This document shows, in pieces, positions 17,618 to 25,920 of a stretch of DNA of 37,208 nt. This DNA is from Dehalococcoidia bacterium UBA1328 (lineage in GTDB: Bacteria; Chloroflexota; Dehalococcoidia; Lucifugimonadales; Lucifugimonadaceae). Where the stretch lies: positions 1-37,208 of the forward strand of contig DBTA01000043.1 in the NCBI GenBank assembly GCA_002306815.1, written 5' to 3'. The position numbers and the translations under genes are program-made. The notes beneath the pieces are model-generated. The model was not told the DNA's origin. It made no database searches and saw only the letters and a program-made list of their open reading frames with translations. Every line of letters begins with the position of its first letter. Position 1 is the first letter of the stretch.

Positions 17618-19112
17618 AGCCCCTAGAGAACACCTCGGTTTTGGGTGTGAACTCAGTGTCGGGTTCCATTGGGTACATCGGTCGTTCGCAAACTGTGTGA
17701 CCTAGCGTTGGAAGGTTGGCGCTTGTGGATCCGATGGCGTCGACGTTGAATTTTGCTTCGACCCAGTTGTCGAAAAATTCTGGTTCAGCGTGGGGAGTTT
17801 TGATGATAGTCGAGTGGTAGTTCTTCGGGTCGCATCCGTTGTCGAAGAAGACTGTGCGGTCGACCATCATCAGCGACTTGGTCATGGCAACCGCGGTGAG
17901 GTTTCCTGAAACCAGAACTGCGGTTGGCCCGGGGTTGAGTCGGAACTTCCACGTTTCCATTTTGATATTGCTGTTGTTGGCAATCGATTGAACGGTCCAG
18001 TCGAGCTTTAGCGGTGCGAATCGTGAATCGAGCGCACCGCCGACACCCATAGTGAACGTCTCGCCAACACCAACTTCGTGTGCTTTCGCGACCGCAGCGG
18101 GGTCGACTACTGATGTCAGGATCGTGTGAGGATAGTTGGCGCGCACCATTTCTGTAACGATTTCTACGCTGTCGCCTGATGCTCCCGAACTTGGGGCATC
18201 GGCAGCGTCATAGAAGGCAACAGGACCTGCCATTTGTGCGCCCTGTGAAACGGAATCTTCGAGAGACGTGAACTGCCCCTGCATGATGTTGCGGTTGGGC
18301 CAGAAATCGGTAGCCTGTTTGAGCACTGCTTCTTCGGCGAGTTCCTGGTTGTTGTCGGTAAAGACGAAGGGCTGGCAGCAAAGTTCGGGAACGTCGGTGA
18401 ACGGATTGCAAATGAACATTCCGGCGGACATTACTTCCGGGTGCTTTTCGAGCTCTTTGGCGTATCGGATTTGAGCTCCGAATGCTCCAGTCTCGGTGAT
18501 GAGTTCATTTCCTCGAACCAGAGTAGGAATGCGCACACGCGCCGCTATAGGTTTTGCGCCATCACGAAGTATTCGGATGAGCGATTTCGCGGCACGCCGA
18601 CCGGTGTCTTCGAAATCGACGTGAGGGTAAGTGTGGTACGAGGCGAGTCCACTAATGTTTTCGAGCATTTTTGCGGTGAGAATGCCGTGTAGATCCATCG
18701 AAATGACGATAGGGATTTCATCACCGAGAATTTTGCGAGCTTCTTCCAACAGGTATCCCTCGGGGTCGAGTTCCTCGGTGGTTCCCATTGCCCCGTGCAT
18801 TGAGAAGTAGACTCCATCGATCTTGCCGGCGTGTTCTTTGAGAGGCTCAAGAAACTCGTCTGCGATCTTCAGAAACGCACTGTGGCGAAGTGGTCCGGCT
18901 GCTGTCCCTTCAGCGTCGTAGGTGAAGATTAGTTCGAGATCGTCGCCGTACTCAGCTTCGAGCTCGGCAATTGCTCCACCGTACGTTGAGTTGGTTCCAA
19001 CCGCGGCTTCGCGTATCTCTTCGCCACGGATGAAATCAAAGAATTCGTACTCGCAGGGCACCGGGTTGAAGGTCGAAATCTCCTGGTTACATCCGCCCAT
19101 CAGGATTCGCAT
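17616..19112 (-). CDS. M81 family metallopeptidase (MlrC/microcystinase-like)
   Basis: A 498-residue member of peptidase family M81, named for MlrC of the microcystin degradation pathway. The metal site is visible as D140-x-H142 in SMDLHG and histidines 160 and 164 in HTYPHVDFEDTG. N- and C-terminal domains (DUF1485 and MlrC C-terminal) are both full length, ending in the usual conserved glycine-rich region (FTMGVGGALDSRF) and a GCDPKNYHSTIIKTP block. The ATG has a GAGAGA purine stretch upstream. Outside microcystin degraders these proteins are widespread and probably hydrolyse small linear peptides or related amides; the name should not be taken as evidence of microcystin breakdown. No signal peptide, so cytoplasmic. 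Confidence 0.9.
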   Translation of the reverse strand: MRILMGGCNQEISTFNPVPCEYEFFDFIRGEEIREAAVGTNSTYGGAIAELEAEYGDDLELIFTYDAEGTAAGPLRHSAFLKIADEFLEPLKEHAGKIDGVYFSMHGAMGTTEELDPEGYLLEEARKILGDEIPIVISMDLHGILTAKMLENISGLASYHTYPHVDFEDTGRRAAKSLIRILRDGAKPIAARVRIPTLVRGNELITETGAFGAQIRYAKELEKHPEVMSAGMFICNPFTDVPELCCQPFVFTDNNQELAEEAVLKQATDFWPNRNIMQGQFTSLEDSVSQGAQMAGPVAFYDAADAPSSGASGDSVEIVTEMVRANYPHTILTSVVDPAAVAKAHEVGVGETFTMGVGGALDSRFAPLKLDWTVQSIANNSNIKMETWKFRLNPGPTAVLVSGNLTAVAMTKSLMMVDRTVFFDNGCDPKNYHSTIIKTPHAEPEFFDNWVEAKFNVDAIGSTSANLPTLGHTVCERPMYPMEPDTEFTPKTEVFSRG

Positions 19113-19364
19113 TGTGTTCTCTCTCGCAGCAGTGGTTTTGTAGATCTGCGAGAAATGTACCAGTCAAGACAGCGTTTTATGTGGAAAACAGGTGACTATT
19201 TTGATGTTGATTTCCGAGTAGCATTTGCTTGTCAGATAATTTGACAAAGTGGTTGAATTAAAAAAGTTTTTCGAGAATCAACGGTGCGAGAATCCATTCC
19301 GCTATTGCATTCTTGAGTTTGGGCTTAGTCGATATCGCCGCGGCGACACACAGAGATAAGTACA

Positions 19365-20612
19365 GTGCAGGGGAACACCCCCAATCAAGTCCGTCGATTT
19401 CGGCTAGGACCTCGACCGCTTCAGCATCCGGTGTTTCGTCGCGTTCTAGGAGTAAGCGTTGCCGCGCAGATGGTGCGGTTTGTCGACTTTACGATCGCCG
19501 CATGGTTGGTTGTTCAGCAGACCGATAGTTCTTCCGCTGTCGGACTCCTTGTCTTTTTTCGATTCCTCCCGTTCCTCTTATTCGGACCTTTCGTTGGCGC
19601 TCTGCTGGACAGGTATCCGCGGATTAAAGTTTTCCGGCGTACCCAGCTCGGCATCTCGTTGGCATCGTTATGTTTCGCGACTGCGATCTTTTCCGGGCAC
19701 ACGTCGCTGGCGGTTATATTTTCCTACACAACGATTGCCGGTCTTCTCATGATGATTGAGATTCCATCTCGCAGGGCGTATATGTCGGGAATTGTTGGCC
19801 CCGCGGCGCTGGGTTCGGCGTTGGCGTTAGACATGGCTTCGCTAAACATCGCGTGGTTCTTTGGGTCGAACATTGGTGGATTGATCGCGAAATTTATTGA
19901 CCCAGCATGGGCGTACGTGATGATTGGCGTGGTGATGTTTCTTAACTTCCTCAGTCTTCACCGACTGCCGATAATGTTTCGATCTGATACGTTCACCACC
20001 GCTGAGACGCCATTCAGGTCGATCGTCGAGGGTTACTGGTTTTCACGGAGGAATCCAGTGATATTTGCCGGATTAATGGTTGTAGGTGCGAACAACTTTT
20101 TCGGCTATCCCTTCGAGTCAATGGCACCTGCTTTCGCAGACGAGATTTACGGAGCAGGACCTACGGAGTTCGGATTGTTGATGTCGGCTCAAGCTTTAGG
20201 TTCACTTGTTACAGCCGGGTTCATTGCATTGCGAGGTAGACGACTGCAAAACCCGGGCTTGCTATTGATCAGCGCTGCCTTGTTACAGGGATTCGGGAAT
20301 ATTGGATTTTCGTTTACCGAATCGATTGGCGTTGGATTCTTGGTGATTGCGAGTCTCGGGTTGGTGAGCATGGTGTTCGGCATCACGCACACGATGTTGA
20401 TATTGCTCGTCGCACCGACGAATTTTCGGGGACGAGTGATGGGGTTTCAGGTTTTGATGATGGGCCTGTTCCCACTTGGGAGTCTTGCTCTGGGTTATGC
20501 AGCAGATGCGATCGGATTGCCAGAGGCTGTTCGATTCTTCGCAATTTCGGGAATTGTTGTCCTCGCGATCATTTGGTTCAAATACCCGCAGCTGAGAAGA
20601 CCGGTGACTTAA
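19365..20612 (+). CDS. MFS transporter
   Basis: A 415-residue membrane protein of the major facilitator superfamily. Hydrophobic segments run through most of the chain from about residue 27, with a cytoplasmic loop containing the MFS-type motif DRYPRIKVFRR (about residues 82-92) after the second helix and a matching GRVMGFQVL segment in the second half. The pattern is closest to drug/enterobactin-exporter-like MFS proteins. The start is a GTG at 19365; the first 25 residues are basic and soluble, and a later start is possible. It is divergent from the MlrC-type gene across 252 bases. Cargo and direction cannot be told from sequence. Confidence 0.87.
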   Translation: MQGNTPNQVRRFRLGPRPLQHPVFRRVLGVSVAAQMVRFVDFTIAAWLVVQQTDSSSAVGLLVFFRFLPFLLFGPFVGALLDRYPRIKVFRRTQLGISLASLCFATAIFSGHTSLAVIFSYTTIAGLLMMIEIPSRRAYMSGIVGPAALGSALALDMASLNIAWFFGSNIGGLIAKFIDPAWAYVMIGVVMFLNFLSLHRLPIMFRSDTFTTAETPFRSIVEGYWFSRRNPVIFAGLMVVGANNFFGYPFESMAPAFADEIYGAGPTEFGLLMSAQALGSLVTAGFIALRGRRLQNPGLLLISAALLQGFGNIGFSFTESIGVGFLVIASLGLVSMVFGITHTMLILLVAPTNFRGRVMGFQVLMMGLFPLGSLALGYAADAIGLPEAVRFFAISGIVVLAIIWFKYPQLRRPVT

Positions 20613-21028
20613 TTGACAAGGCGAGCTCAGTAGTATTTGGGTATTGGAGCGAATGTGGATTTTCGCCTTTTTCCCATATGGAAAAATTGAGAGGACGCAT
20701 TGCCGCTTAACCTGAATCACCACCAAACGGATACGATAACGAAGATTCACTCAGGATCATACGTTGAAATACCGAATGAGTTGATCGAAGTCGATCTCCC
20801 AGTGGCAAATAGTCAGGTTTACTGGCCGTACCGATCGACAAATCCGCATCGGAGTTGGCACTTGCTGAGAATGTTTTTACCGTTACTTGGACGATGTGAT
20901 TCATAAGGTACCGAGTGATGTCGCATAATTTGATTGTTTGCGCAGTTGGTCGGGTGTAAAGTTTCTGCGGTTTATTGAAATCACCGATTCATGCGAATTT
21001 ATTTCTTATGGAAAGAAGTTATTAAAAA
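20613..21028. other. 416-base intergenic region, no gene recognised
   Basis: Between the MFS gene and the zinc dehydrogenase. It contains a weak hairpin with a T-rich tail (GCGAA at 20649-20653 pairing with TTCGC at 20662-20666) that could end MFS transcription. Short open frames on both strands lack a ribosome binding site and resemble nothing I know. The promoter and a GGAAAGAAG ribosome binding site for the next gene lie at the right end. Confidence 0.4.
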
Positions 21029-22015
21029 TTGAAAGCTGCACGACTCGTTGCCCCGCAGACGTTCGATTTTGTGGAGCTAGAAGAACCGACCCCAAAAGAA
21101 GGTCAGGCGAAGATTAGAGTCGAGGCGACTTCTGTTTGTGGAAGCGACATTCATGGTATTTACCATGCTGAACTTCCGGAAGAGGAATACCCACTACAAC
21201 CCGGAGTTCCGTGTCACGAGATTGCCGGGACAATTGTCGAGTCGAAAACCGACGAACTAAAAGAAGGACAGCGAGCTGTTGTTCTTCCTACTCGAGGTTT
21301 GGGTGGTCTCTCTGAATACCTCGTTCAAACCCCGGACCGAGTTCTTCCCGTACCCGATTGGGGACCGATTGACGAATGGGTAATGTGTCAGCACACGGGT
21401 ACGGTGCTTTACTCAGTGAAGCAAATGGGCAACGTTGCAGGTAAGCGAGTTGCTGTACTTGGTCAGGGCGGAATTGGACTTTCGTTCTCTATGCTCACTG
21501 AAAAGATGGGCGCAATGCAGGTGATCGGTATCGATCCTGTGGAGAACCGTCTTGAAAAAGCGTTGTCAGTTGGCGCGACCAACACCGTCAATCCTGACAA
21601 GGACGATATGTACGAAGCGATTGAAGAGCTTACTGGTGGAGAAGGAATCGACATCGTTGTTGATGCTTCGGGTGATCCGGAAGGATTTGGTCAGTGTCTG
21701 AAGATCGTGAAGCGATGGGGTACTTTCGTTAGCTTCAGCCTTACTGGGCGAGACGGGAAGATTTCCGAGTTCCCACACCAGGAATTTATGTTCAAGGCCG
21801 CAACGATTATCCCGACTCAGGTAGCCGCGACTTCGGAGCCGACCAAGGACATTAGAGAAATGATTGCATTGAAGGAACGGGGTTGGGCAGATCCCGGTCA
21901 ATTGAAAAGCCATAACCTCGACTTTAGCGAGGTGCAGAAGGCTTATGACATGTACGCCAATCAGCAAGATGGCGTTATCAAGGTTGTGATGTCGGTGAAC
22001 GGTGGTGGCAAGTAG
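21029..22015 (+). CDS. Zinc-binding dehydrogenase (threonine/sorbitol dehydrogenase-like)
   Basis: A 328-residue MDR-family dehydrogenase. C37 (CGSD) and H63-E64 (PCHEIAG) are the catalytic zinc ligands; the coenzyme motif is GQGGIG within VAVLGQGGIGLSF, and IDPVENRLEKA follows the second Rossmann strand. The segment that usually holds the fourth ligand (AEP in relatives) reads CQHTGTV, so coordination may differ. It starts with TTG at 21029, supported by a GGAAAGAAG Shine-Dalgarno and by the protein beginning at the normal MKAA position. The structural zinc lobe is missing, as in the other zinc dehydrogenase of this window, but the two are not close duplicates. It is followed by a strong terminator, so it is probably a single-gene transcript. 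Confidence 0.88.
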   Translation: MKAARLVAPQTFDFVELEEPTPKEGQAKIRVEATSVCGSDIHGIYHAELPEEEYPLQPGVPCHEIAGTIVESKTDELKEGQRAVVLPTRGLGGLSEYLVQTPDRVLPVPDWGPIDEWVMCQHTGTVLYSVKQMGNVAGKRVAVLGQGGIGLSFSMLTEKMGAMQVIGIDPVENRLEKALSVGATNTVNPDKDDMYEAIEELTGGEGIDIVVDASGDPEGFGQCLKIVKRWGTFVSFSLTGRDGKISEFPHQEFMFKAATIIPTQVAATSEPTKDIREMIALKERGWADPGQLKSHNLDFSEVQKAYDMYANQQDGVIKVVMSVNGGGK

Positions 22016-22051
22016 TTCTTGCTACAGCCCGTAACGATTAACTTGAAATCG

Positions 22052-22094
22052 AATCGACCCTTTAAGTTTTATCGATTAGAGGGTCGATTTTTTT
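22052..22094 (+). terminator. Strong intrinsic terminator
   Basis: A perfect ten-base inverted repeat (AATCGACCCT at 22052-22061 and AGGGTCGATT at 22080-22089) with an 18-base loop is followed directly by a run of seven Ts (22088-22094). It lies 37 bases after the stop of the zinc dehydrogenase gene and is the clearest terminator in the window. Confidence 0.85.
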
Positions 22095-22103
22095 GTGGTG
22101 TGA

Positions 22104-22238
22104 CTACTTCGTTGCGATCACGGTGCCCGAGGATCGGGTGACTCTGAAATAGCCGTTGTTGCGGATTTCACCATACAGTTGCCAGGATTTGATTCGAGCG
22201 TTCAGCTTATCGGCGTTTTGCCTTCGTGAGTTTGACAT
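22104..22238 (-). CDS. Candidate 44-aa basic small protein downstream of sulfatase 2
   Basis: A short frame of 44 codons plus stop, starting at ATG 22238, 18 bases after the sulfatase stop and on the same strand. It encodes a basic, soluble peptide (several Arg and Lys, one Trp, aromatic core around LYGEIRNNGYF) ending TVIATK. The composition looks coding and it ends just before the palindromic terminator. However, no convincing Shine-Dalgarno precedes the ATG; the upstream sequence is C-rich on this strand. I do not recognise the protein. It could be a real small protein co-transcribed with the sulfatase or chance. Confidence 0.4.
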   Translation of the reverse strand: MSNSRRQNADKLNARIKSWQLYGEIRNNGYFRVTRSSGTVIATK

Positions 22239-22256
22239 GCGCTGGTGGTGGAGGTG

Positions 22257-23771
22257 CTATTCCTGTGGGGTGTTTAGGTAGTCCCAGTCGGGGTTTAGGT
22301 TCCAGCGGACTGTGTCGGCGGGTTTTGTGTTTTTTGCCCAGGGGATTGTGATTTCGAGGTTGGAGGATTGTTCTCGAATTTTGGATTCGATCCACTCTGG
22401 ATCCCAATCTTCGAGGACGAGGTTGGTGAGGTGTTCGGCGCGTTCGGCGTGAGCCGGGTCGTTGATCAGATCATTTATTTCTTCGGGGTCCTCAGCGAGG
22501 TTGAACAGCTGGGAAGGCATATTTTCGCCGTTCGTGTCAGAGCCGTGGTAGTAGATGAGCTTCCAGTCACCCTCGCGCACCATGCGGTTTTGCCAGATTT
22601 TGTCGCCCTCTGAGTGGGCTTTATCGCCAGGCTCAGTGCAGTACTCGGAGAAAGCGATGTCCTGCCATTCTCCGCTTTCTGGATCTTCAATTAGTGGCAA
22701 CAGTGATCGACCGCTAGAAGAGGGCAGTCCAGGCGCGCACGCTGCATCGAGCATGGTCGCGTTGAGATCCAATTGACTTGTAACCCGACCGATTACACCG
22801 CCCTTAGGAATTCGCGCTGGCCAAGAGATTATGGCTGGAACTTTGACTGAGTCCTCATAGAAGGTTTGCTTCCACCATAGTCCTTTTTCGCCGATTTGTT
22901 CACCGTGATCAGAGGTGTAGATGATTAGCGTGTTTTCGAGGAGATCGTGTTTTTCGAGGGAGTCGAAAATATCACCCAGTAGTGAGTCGAGACGGGTTAC
23001 CAATCCGTAATAGGCGGTGCGAGTTCTTTCAACCTCTTCAGGTGTGACGTCTTCGAGTCCCGCGTGAGATTTCCACCACTTCATGTAAGGGTGAGTTTCA
23101 TCTTCGAACGCCATCGGATTCTTCGGAGGCGGGACTTTGCCCCGGTACTCTTCGTAGTCCCCTTTTGTTGCTACGAACGGCTGGTGAGGGAGCATCAATC
23201 CGATTGCCAGAGCGAACGCTTCGTTTGTGTTATTCACTGCATGGTCGTTGAGAAATTCGATGGTTCGAGCTGCAACGATCTCGTCATGAACCTGATACGA
23301 GTTGAGGCCGTGACCGGACAGTTCCAGTGAGATTCTTGCGGGCCCAGCAGTGCCGTGTAGTGAGCCGTGATCGACTTCGTCAGCCCCGAGGTGATTCGGG
23401 TTGTGATCGCCGATGAATCGTTCAGTGAATCCGTGAAGCTGGTCGGGTCCGTTGAAGTGCATTCTGCCGATTTGTACGGGCTTGTATCCGGCGACTCCAA
23501 GAGCGTGGGCGAACGTAGGGATGCCGGAGTGGAGGTACTGTGAGTTGGTCCAGACCTCGTTCTGATACGGGTGTTGTCCGGTGAGCATTGATGTGCGGGA
23601 CGGGACGCATATTGGCGAGCCGCAGTAGGAGTTTTCGAAGACGATTCCGCGGCTCGCCAGGGCGTCGAGGTTTGGGGTGCGTATTACTTCGTCGCGATAG
23701 GCTCCAATTACGGCCGGGTTGTGTTGGTCGGATTCGATGAAGAGGATGTTGGGTCGGGGTGTTTTTGGCAC
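22257..23771 (-). CDS. Sulfatase 2 (formylglycine-dependent)
   Basis: A 504-residue sulfatase with the formylglycine signature C55-V-P-S-R59, N-terminal metal ligands in ESDQHNP (D15, Q16), and the YTSDHGEQIGEKG metal motif in the C-terminal half. It begins with GTG at 23771. No signal peptide is visible, so like sulfatase 1 it should act inside the cell unless exported otherwise. It is not a close copy of sulfatase 1: shared motifs are conserved but the intervening sequence differs. The start lacks a Shine-Dalgarno and has a TATAAT box only six bases upstream, which suggests leaderless mRNA. Substrate is unknown; choline-sulfatase-like, glycosidic or aryl sulfate esters are all possible. Confidence 0.92.
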   Translation of the reverse strand: MPKTPRPNILFIESDQHNPAVIGAYRDEVIRTPNLDALASRGIVFENSYCGSPICVPSRTSMLTGQHPYQNEVWTNSQYLHSGIPTFAHALGVAGYKPVQIGRMHFNGPDQLHGFTERFIGDHNPNHLGADEVDHGSLHGTAGPARISLELSGHGLNSYQVHDEIVAARTIEFLNDHAVNNTNEAFALAIGLMLPHQPFVATKGDYEEYRGKVPPPKNPMAFEDETHPYMKWWKSHAGLEDVTPEEVERTRTAYYGLVTRLDSLLGDIFDSLEKHDLLENTLIIYTSDHGEQIGEKGLWWKQTFYEDSVKVPAIISWPARIPKGGVIGRVTSQLDLNATMLDAACAPGLPSSSGRSLLPLIEDPESGEWQDIAFSEYCTEPGDKAHSEGDKIWQNRMVREGDWKLIYYHGSDTNGENMPSQLFNLAEDPEEINDLINDPAHAERAEHLTNLVLEDWDPEWIESKIREQSSNLEITIPWAKNTKPADTVRWNLNPDWDYLNTPQE

Positions 23772-23777
23772 GCGGGG

Positions 23778-23783
23778 ATTATA
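23778..23783 (-). promoter_or_regulatory. Putative -10 box of a leaderless transcript (sulfatase 2)
   Basis: On the minus strand the perfect consensus TATAAT ends six bases before the GTG of the sulfatase gene. A transcript starting at the usual distance would begin at or next to the start codon. No good -35 hexamer is seen at 16-18 bases upstream, so the call is tentative. Confidence 0.4.
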
Positions 23784-23873
23784 GGGAGGTGAGGTGAGCG
23801 GGTGTGTGAGGTAAGAGGTTTGTGATGTTTGATGGTTTGAGATTGGGAGTGATGGGATTGCGGAGGTTTGTCG

Positions 23874-23898
23874 GACCCTTCGACGTAGCTCAGGATGA
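23874..23898 (+). repeat. REP-like intergenic sequence
   Basis: The stretch around CCCTTCGACGTAGCTCAGGA resembles the CCTTCGACAAGCTCAGGA-type short intergenic repeat seen in many bacterial genomes. Near it (about 23943-23966) is a second palindromic stretch, CTCCCTGCTAGGGAG. Only one copy of each is present in this window, so repetition in the genome is inferred from memory of the motif. Confidence 0.35.
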
Positions 23899-23978
23899 TG
23901 GTGTTGCCGAATACGTGTTGAGTTGATTGTGTGAGTTCCTCTCTCCCTGCTAGGGAGGGAGGTATAGGGGACCTGGAG

Positions 23979-24551
23979 CTAGACCCAGGTTGTGATTTCG
24001 TTGACTGGGGTGCGTTTGGCGGTTCGGTTTGCGGAGTCGATGTCCTTTGGGTAGCCGATGTAGAGTGCTCCGACAATGTCCCAGTCAGGTTCGGCGCCAA
24101 TGGCAGTGTCGACCGGTGCGAGGCAGGGTTTTCCGGTGCTCCAACCTACGCTAAGTCCGAGTGAGTGTGCGGTGAGCATGAGGTTTTGGATGGCGCAAGA
24201 TGTAGCCGAGTAGTTTTCTCGGGTCATTTCCTCGTCGCGCCCCTGAACTGAGTAGACGTAGATGAACGAAGGAGAATCGAGGATTTCCTGTTCGGCTTCT
24301 CGTGCGGAATTTGTGCGTCGTTCTGGATTGGGACTCTTGACGTTTTCGTAGGTCCAGTCGTGGACGATCTTTGCCACTTTGCTTCGCATATCACCGTTCT
24401 TTGCGAGAACGATAAACCGCCATGGCTCAGTGTTGCGATGGTTCGGCGCCCAAGTTGCGGCTTCGATTATTTGAAACAGGATTTCGTTGTCGACAAGATC
24501 GTCGGTGAATTCTCGGATGTTTCGGCGGTTTCTAATGGCGTCGAGGACCAA
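23979..24551 (-). CDS. Nitroreductase family protein
   Basis: A 190-residue FMN-dependent nitroreductase-family protein. The N-terminal block AIRNRRNIREFTDD holds the arginines that bind the FMN phosphate; AATWAPNHRNTEPWRFIVL is the second FMN motif, and the GLSVGWSTGKP region and GALYIGYPK block near the C-terminus are also standard. It starts with TTG at 24551, supported by GGAG at a spacing of about seven bases. The protein is near the usual family length. Substrate could be nitro compounds, flavins, quinones or other electron acceptors; the family does not say. It sits 68 bases downstream of the DUF1028 gene on the same strand. Confidence 0.87.
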   Translation of the reverse strand: MVLDAIRNRRNIREFTDDLVDNEILFQIIEAATWAPNHRNTEPWRFIVLAKNGDMRSKVAKIVHDWTYENVKSPNPERRTNSAREAEQEILDSPSFIYVYSVQGRDEEMTRENYSATSCAIQNLMLTAHSLGLSVGWSTGKPCLAPVDTAIGAEPDWDIVGALYIGYPKDIDSANRTAKRTPVNEITTWV

Positions 24552-24619
24552 TATCGTTCTCCGTGACGGGCTGGAATGTTCGATTCACTATGGTACAGGC
24601 TTTCTTGAGCTGCCACAGG

Positions 24620-25327
24620 TCAAATCCCACGTCGTTCCCGGACCCACGCATCCTGAGACGGAAGCTCCGTCGGATCATCGGCACGTCGTAGGTAAAACTC
24701 GTGCATTTCGGTGTATGACTCGTACGCTTGGCGTAGTTCAGCAATGGCATTGTTTGAAGCGTCGACTCGCAAATCTATGGGAAAGCGCTCATCAGGAGTG
24801 CCGACCATTAGGGCGGCGGATCTTTCTGGTAAGAAAGTTCCGTCCGCTGAAGACTGGCCACCAGCGGTATTCGCAGCAGTTAGTGCAGAAAGTAGTCGGT
24901 CGGCGAGAGGAGTTTCGGATCCGACTTTCTCAAAAGAGGCCACCATCGTGGGAAGAACATTTTCGTTGGCCAGGAAATTGCCAACGGCGACACAATGTTC
25001 GCCTATTCGGTGACCGCTGAAAGGCTTAATATCGCCGCCGGAATGAACGATCGTTTGACCTGTAGGTTCAATCAGTGCTACCTGTCGGAAGCTGGGATGT
25101 TCATCGTTTGCGAGAGCTTGCATGAAGGCATCGGTCGGACTGTAGCCATTTTCGATGAGTTCCATTATTTCTTCGGCAATTGTAGGGTTGGTCGACGCTT
25201 GAGTTGTCATGACCGCGATACCGGGGAGAATCTGCGGGCATGTCGCTCCAACTGCCAGCGAATAGGTGGCGATTCCGATTCCGAGTTCACCAGTTTTGGC
25301 ATCGCGACCGAGGATCGTAAATGTCAT
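24620..25327 (-). CDS. DUF1028 domain protein (Ntn-hydrolase-like)
   Basis: A 235-residue protein of the DUF1028 family. It begins MTFTILGRDAKTGELGIGIAT, followed by the conserved SLAVGATCPQI and GIAVMTTQASTNP blocks; the C-terminal half has the HCVAVGNFLA and GGQSSADGTF segments (GGDxxG-like in homologues). Members have a fold resembling N-terminal-nucleophile hydrolases and are often found beside peptidase or amidohydrolase genes; catalytic activity is not established for most. The start ATG at 25327 lacks a Shine-Dalgarno but has TAAAAT six bases upstream, the same spacing as at the sulfatase 2 start. No signal peptide is present. Confidence 0.87.
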   Translation of the reverse strand: MTFTILGRDAKTGELGIGIATYSLAVGATCPQILPGIAVMTTQASTNPTIAEEIMELIENGYSPTDAFMQALANDEHPSFRQVALIEPTGQTIVHSGGDIKPFSGHRIGEHCVAVGNFLANENVLPTMVASFEKVGSETPLADRLLSALTAANTAGGQSSADGTFLPERSAALMVGTPDERFPIDLRVDASNNAIAELRQAYESYTEMHEFYLRRADDPTELPSQDAWVRERRGI

Positions 25328-25381
25328 GCGCGTATTTTAGTGTGCGCATTCAAGAATTCGTACGAAATCCCCGAAGGATTC

Positions 25382-25918
25382 TTAAGCTTTGCCCCATTGG
25401 CGTCGAATGGCAACCATTGAAGCAACAACGATGATTACGGCGGCAATTCCACCGATCATCACGCGAATTGAATCGCGGCGGCGTTGTAGTTCGGATCTTC
25501 CAGAGTTGCTTCCGGTGCAAGCTTGATGGGAGCGACCTGTAGCTCAGATATCGTTCCGTTGTCGACCTTTTGTGGAAGTTGTCGGCTTCGACCCTGAATG
25601 CGATCACTGGGCGGAAGTATTTCCCCGCGTTAATGATCGTTACATCCGGCGATGGTGTGCGGGTCGTTCCCCCTGTCGTGCTCGACGTTGATTGGCAGGT
25701 TATCGGCGTTATTGCGGGTATCGTCGGAACGATATTAATCGCTATTTCTGTTGGTTTGATTTCGTCAGTGCGGAAAATATCCCCACCGAGGGTGATGCGA
25801 ATGGGGCAGGGTTAACGAGTCCTGTTTCGGGTCGACAAGAGTTGAGTTGACATATCTGGTCAATGATTCGGTGCCACGCAGGATCAAACTAACTTCATGC
25901 GGAGTTTGTCCTACTAAT
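25382..25918 (-). pseudogene. Frameshifted remnant of a membrane-anchored protein
   Basis: Protein-like sequence runs along the minus strand through three successive frames and back to the first. In order it reads HEVSLILRGTESLTRYVN, then LGGDIFRTDEIKPTEIAI and NAGKYFRPVIAFRVEADNF, then VDNGTISELQVAPIKLAPE, then ELQRRRDSIRV joined to a hydrophobic helix (MIGGIAAVIIVVASMVAIRR) and a short basic tail before a TAA at 25384. That gives three frameshifts, near 25790-25800, 25555-25565 (an AAAA run) and 25480-25495. The layout is an extracytoplasmic beta-rich domain with a C-terminal membrane anchor. The N-terminus is missing; the first recognisable codons directly follow the stop of the metallophosphoesterase gene. 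I do not recognise the family. Confidence 0.6.
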
Positions 25919-25920
25919 TA

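Noticed and set aside
17616..19112. Microcystin degradation role for the MlrC-type peptidase
   Set aside because: No mlrA, mlrB or mlrD homologue accompanies it, and family M81 is widespread in bacteria with no link to microcystin.
20700..20906. 68-aa plus-strand open frame (and overlapping minus frame) between the MFS and zinc dehydrogenase genes
   Set aside because: TTG start without a ribosome binding site, no recognisable motif and poor coding character.
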